The position numbers were made by a program, and so were the translations under genes. Shown one piece after another: positions 5,262 through 7,149 of a stretch of 7,149 nucleotides of DNA (positions within the stretch are counted from its first letter, which is position 1; every line of letters begins with the position of its first letter). Source of the DNA: Planctomycetaceae bacterium (GTDB taxonomy: Bacteria > Planctomycetota > Planctomycetia > Pirellulales > Thermoguttaceae); assembly GCA_031256755.1 (NCBI GenBank), contig JAIRPZ010000027.1, positions 1-7,149 of the forward strand. Reading direction: 5' to 3'. Under the pieces are notes generated by a model. It made no database searches. It was not told where the DNA came from and saw nothing but the letters and a program-made list of their open reading frames with translations.

Positions 5262-6014
5262 TTAACCTGCTGAAGTGAGAAAGACCGCTGCTGCCGCAAC
5301 GCACGCTGTTTCTGTCCGCAAAATGCGTTTGCCCAATTCCAGCGGACGAAAACCGGCTTGCTGTGCCGATTCAATTTCGTGATCGGTAAAACTTCCTTCG
5401 GGACCGGCTAAAACCATCACTTCGGCGGGCAAAGGTTCGGCAAAAATCTGTTTCGGCGAGGTTTGCCCGATATTGCCCAGCGAAAGCGGGTGAAGAATAA
5501 ATTTCGTGCAGGATTTTTCGGAGATTTCCTTGCCGAACTCTCTGCACAACTTTTGCAGCGGTATTTCTCCGGCGATTTCCATTAACACATTGCGTCCGCA
5601 TTGTTTGGCGGCTTCGATGACATACCGTTTGAACCGGTCAATGGTGCCGTTATCGGCACGGGCAACGCTTCGTTCCATGCTTACGGGCAGAAATCGTGCG
5701 GTACCGAGTTCAGCGAGTTTTTCGATCAGGAACCGCTGCCGGTCTCCTTTCGGCAGAGCGGCAGCCACGGTCAGCCGCAGCGGGGACTCGGTTTCATCGG
5801 CAAGGCGGTGCAGGATACGGATATTGACCTCTTTTTTCCCGATATTTTCGACAATACCGAGGTACGAAAAGCCCGTTCCGTCAAACAAAATGATTTCGCT
5901 GCCGGTTTTCCCCCGCATGACTTTTGTAAAATGCCGGGCTTCATCGCCGCCCAAAGAGGCGTGATTCTGTTCCAAGCGGGAATATTTCGGATCAAGAAAA
6001 AAACGGCTGCTCAT
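5262..6014 (-). CDS. rsmE: 16S rRNA (uracil(1498)-N(3))-methyltransferase RsmE
   Basis: SPOUT-class, SAM-dependent enzyme that methylates N3 of U1498 in the decoding region of 16S rRNA (250 aa, usual length about 240-250). Seen: N-terminal PUA-like part with EARHFTKVMR (25-34); KGDRQRFLIEKLAELG (89-104); EAAKQCGR (134-141); and the SAM-binding trefoil-knot motifs GPEGSFTDHE (204-213) and LGKRILRTETA (227-237). The family consensus is GPEGG; here the last Gly is Ser208, a mild deviation, while the LG.RILR.ETA block is intact. The ATG at 6014 is well supported because the preceding sequence has no ribosome site but a TATAAT box ends 8 nt before it, suggesting a leaderless or nearly leaderless message. 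The gene is convergent with the small exported protein gene and divergent from the pseudopilin gene. It is an ordinary housekeeping gene and shows no link to either neighbour. Confidence 0.95.
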   Translation of the reverse strand: MSSRFFLDPKYSRLEQNHASLGGDEARHFTKVMRGKTGSEIILFDGTGFSYLGIVENIGKKEVNIRILHRLADETESPLRLTVAAALPKGDRQRFLIEKLAELGTARFLPVSMERSVARADNGTIDRFKRYVIEAAKQCGRNVLMEIAGEIPLQKLCREFGKEISEKSCTKFILHPLSLGNIGQTSPKQIFAEPLPAEVMVLAGPEGSFTDHEIESAQQAGFRPLELGKRILRTETACVAAAAVFLTSAG

Positions 6015-6022
6015 AGCGGACG

Positions 6023-6028
6023 ATTATA
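6023..6028 (-). promoter_or_regulatory. Perfect -10 box of rsmE
   Basis: TATAAT on the minus strand (6028-6023), 8 nt before the rsmE ATG. No recognisable -35 hexamer is seen at 16-18 nt upstream (the region reads roughly GTCCCG). If used, transcription would begin at or within a couple of bases of the start codon. Confidence 0.45.
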
Positions 6029-6116
6029 CAACACCGCACGCAAAGCGGGACAGAGCGCACGTCCCCGCCAAGTTTCCCCTGCACCAGACAATTTTCGTCC
6101 TTTTCGTTTTCCGCTG

Positions 6117-6145
6117 TTGACAATCCTCCGGTTTCGGGGTATACT
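6117..6145 (+). promoter_or_regulatory. Sigma70-type promoter of the DUF1559 pseudopilin gene
   Basis: A perfect -35 TTGACA (6117-6122), a 17-nt spacer and TATACT (6140-6145, 5 of 6 matches to TATAAT) predict transcription from about 6152, giving a leader near 57 nt with a strong AAAGGAG ribosome site. This is the best promoter in the window and implies strong expression of the pseudopilin. Confidence 0.8.
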
Positions 6146-6184
6146 AAACATAGATACGTCACGTCGGCGTAGTTATTTTTTTAC

Positions 6185-6201
6185 CTCTTTATGAAAAGGA
6201 G
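6185..6201 (+). promoter_or_regulatory. Ribosome site of the pseudopilin gene inside a small hairpin
   Basis: AAAGGAG (6195-6201) is 7 nt from the ATG at 6209 and fixes that start. CTCTTT (6185-6190) can pair with AAGGAG (6196-6201) through a 5-nt loop (5 Watson-Crick pairs and one G-U), which would hide the ribosome site. The ribosome site is well supported; an effect of the hairpin on translation is inference. Confidence 0.5.
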
Positions 6202-6208
6202 AAATACC

Positions 6209-7149
6209 ATGCACACGAAAATTTTGACACCGGTTCACGAAATCACCGGCACAACCCTTACAAACGATCCCATGCGTAGTAAAATAGGCAAAAGAACGGG
6301 GGGCGTTCGAAACAGCGTTAACAGTGTAAGCACTGTTTCCCGCCCTCAATCTGCCCGTCCGGCTAGGACTGTTTCCCGCTCTTTGGGCTTCACTTTGGTC
6401 GAACTCTTGGTCGTGATCGCCATTATCGGCATGCTTATCGCCTTACTCTTGCCCGCCATTCAGGCCGCCCGCGAAGCCGCACGCCGGATGCAGTGCAGCA
6501 ACCACTTCAAGCAAATCGGCATCGCCCTGCATAATCATCACCTTGCCAAAGAAGAACTGCCGTCGGGTTGCGGTCCGATCATGATGCAAGGAAAAAACAC
6601 TACCAAGTTTACCCAATGGTCGCCGGATTTTTTCCTCTTTCCTTACACCGAACTCACCGCTGCCTATGACAGTATCACCGCTCTCCCCGGCGGCAGTTCT
6701 GCCGCAGAAGTCGCTTGGGGAACTCCTGCCCAATATCTGAAAGGCATATCTCTTGTCCTTTGTCCGTCCGACCCGCTTGTCATGCTGCCTTCTACACTCG
6801 GCGACGGAATGTCCCGTTGTTCTTTGCGGCATTGTCTCGGCGATGGAATGTGGCATTGCGGTTTGACGATTGCCGCATGTGCAGACGCTGACCCCATTGC
6901 CCATTACCGGGGGGTGTTTCACCGCGAATTGAATAAGACATTCGGGATGGTCACGGACGGATTGAGCAACACTATCGGATACAGCGAAGGAGTTTGCACC
7001 GACCGTAGCAGTGTTAATGGAACGAACATCAAAGGAAGCGTCACCGGCGGCACAGGAAACACGACTCCTTATAACGGAACAACTGCTGTGCCGTCGCGGT
7101 GTTTGAATAATGCGTTGACTGCTGACCGCAGCAAACTGGTTTCCGGTTC
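6209..7149 (+). CDS. DUF1559 prepilin-like protein, 3' end outside the window
   Basis: Pseudopilin-like protein of the DUF1559 family, abundant in planctomycetes; 313 codons are present and there is no stop before the window ends. Seen: an unusually long basic leader (residues 1-60), prepilin peptidase site G60|FTLVE with Glu at +5 (E65), hydrophobic helix VELLVVIAIIGMLIALLLP (64-82), then IQAAREAARRMQC (84-96) and NHFKQIGIALHNHH, the family signature. Further family features are LCPSDP (184-189), RGVF (234-237) and TDGLSNTI (249-256). The expected C-terminal H-x9-DG motif would lie beyond the window. Eight cysteines fall between residues 121 and 298 as well as C96 by the helix, suggesting disulfides once exported (inference). 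Such proteins are thought to be processed by a type IV prepilin peptidase; their function is unknown. The start is set by the AAAGGAG site; an in-frame ATG at 6191 precedes that site and is unlikely. Confidence 0.92.
   Translation, partial: MHTKILTPVHEITGTTLTNDPMRSKIGKRTGGVRNSVNSVSTVSRPQSARPARTVSRSLGFTLVELLVVIAIIGMLIALLLPAIQAAREAARRMQCSNHFKQIGIALHNHHLAKEELPSGCGPIMMQGKNTTKFTQWSPDFFLFPYTELTAAYDSITALPGGSSAAEVAWGTPAQYLKGISLVLCPSDPLVMLPSTLGDGMSRCSLRHCLGDGMWHCGLTIAACADADPIAHYRGVFHRELNKTFGMVTDGLSNTIGYSEGVCTDRSSVNGTNIKGSVTGGTGNTTPYNGTTAVPSRCLNNALTADRSKLVSG
6309..6379 (+). repeat. Nested inverted and direct repeats in the pseudopilin leader region
   Basis: GAAACAG (6309-6315) pairs with CTGTTTC (6333-6339), and inside it AACAGTG (6320-6326) pairs with CACTGTT (6331-6337) around TAAG. 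In addition ACTGTTTCCCGC occurs exactly at 6332-6343 and again at 6368-6379, 36 bp apart, encoding TVSR twice in the leader peptide. All lie just before the prepilin cleavage site. Confidence 0.6.

Noticed and set aside
1..7149. Search for a defence system, mobile element, CRISPR array, tRNA or biosynthetic cluster
   Set aside because: No terminal inverted repeats with a transposase, no spaced repeats, no tRNA-like folds and no signature defence or biosynthetic domains were seen in any coding frame.

Overview
This window most likely comes from a planctomycete (Planctomycetota). The clearest sign is the 3'-truncated gene at the right edge. It encodes a DUF1559-type pseudopilin with a type IV prepilin cleavage/helix motif (G|FTLVELLVVIAIIG) followed by the LLPAIQAAREAARRMQC signature that is hugely expanded in planctomycetes. 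A Pro-rich lipoprotein with DUF11-like domains and a GNAT enzyme with a long non-GNAT N-terminal half fit the same assignment. Base composition looks close to balanced, lower in GC than many free-living planctomycetes. The phylum call is inference from family content; no rRNA or tRNA gene is seen.

Layout, left to right. 31-831 (+): short-chain dehydrogenase/reductase resembling the D-mannonate/D-fructuronate oxidoreductase branch. 866-1108 (-): stand-alone acyl carrier protein, convergent with the SDR, with its own near-consensus promoter at 1157-1186. 1205-3334 (-): large secreted, probably lipid-anchored DUF11-like protein ending in a GC-rich hairpin. 3335-3635: divergent intergenic region with an extended -10 promoter candidate and two mutually exclusive hairpins. 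3636-4088 (+): FxsA-family membrane protein, followed by a hairpin. 4144-4782 (+): GNAT acetyltransferase whose start is unclear and may be non-ATG. 4874-5221 (+): small exported protein of unknown function. 5262-6014 (-): rsmE, 16S rRNA m3U1498 methyltransferase, with a -10 box so close to its ATG that the mRNA may be leaderless. 6015-6208: divergent regulatory region with a textbook TTGACA-17-TATACT promoter. 6209-7149 (+): DUF1559 pseudopilin, running off the window.

The genes do not form one pathway. Most look like independent housekeeping or envelope units separated by their own promoters and hairpins. No CRISPR array, insertion sequence, phage module or recognisable defence or biosynthetic system is visible. 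I found no convincing undescribed multi-gene system. The points most worth a second look are small: possible leaderless and non-ATG translation starts, switch-like hairpins upstream of fxsA, the unusually long repeat-bearing leader of the pseudopilin, and the unidentified exported protein.
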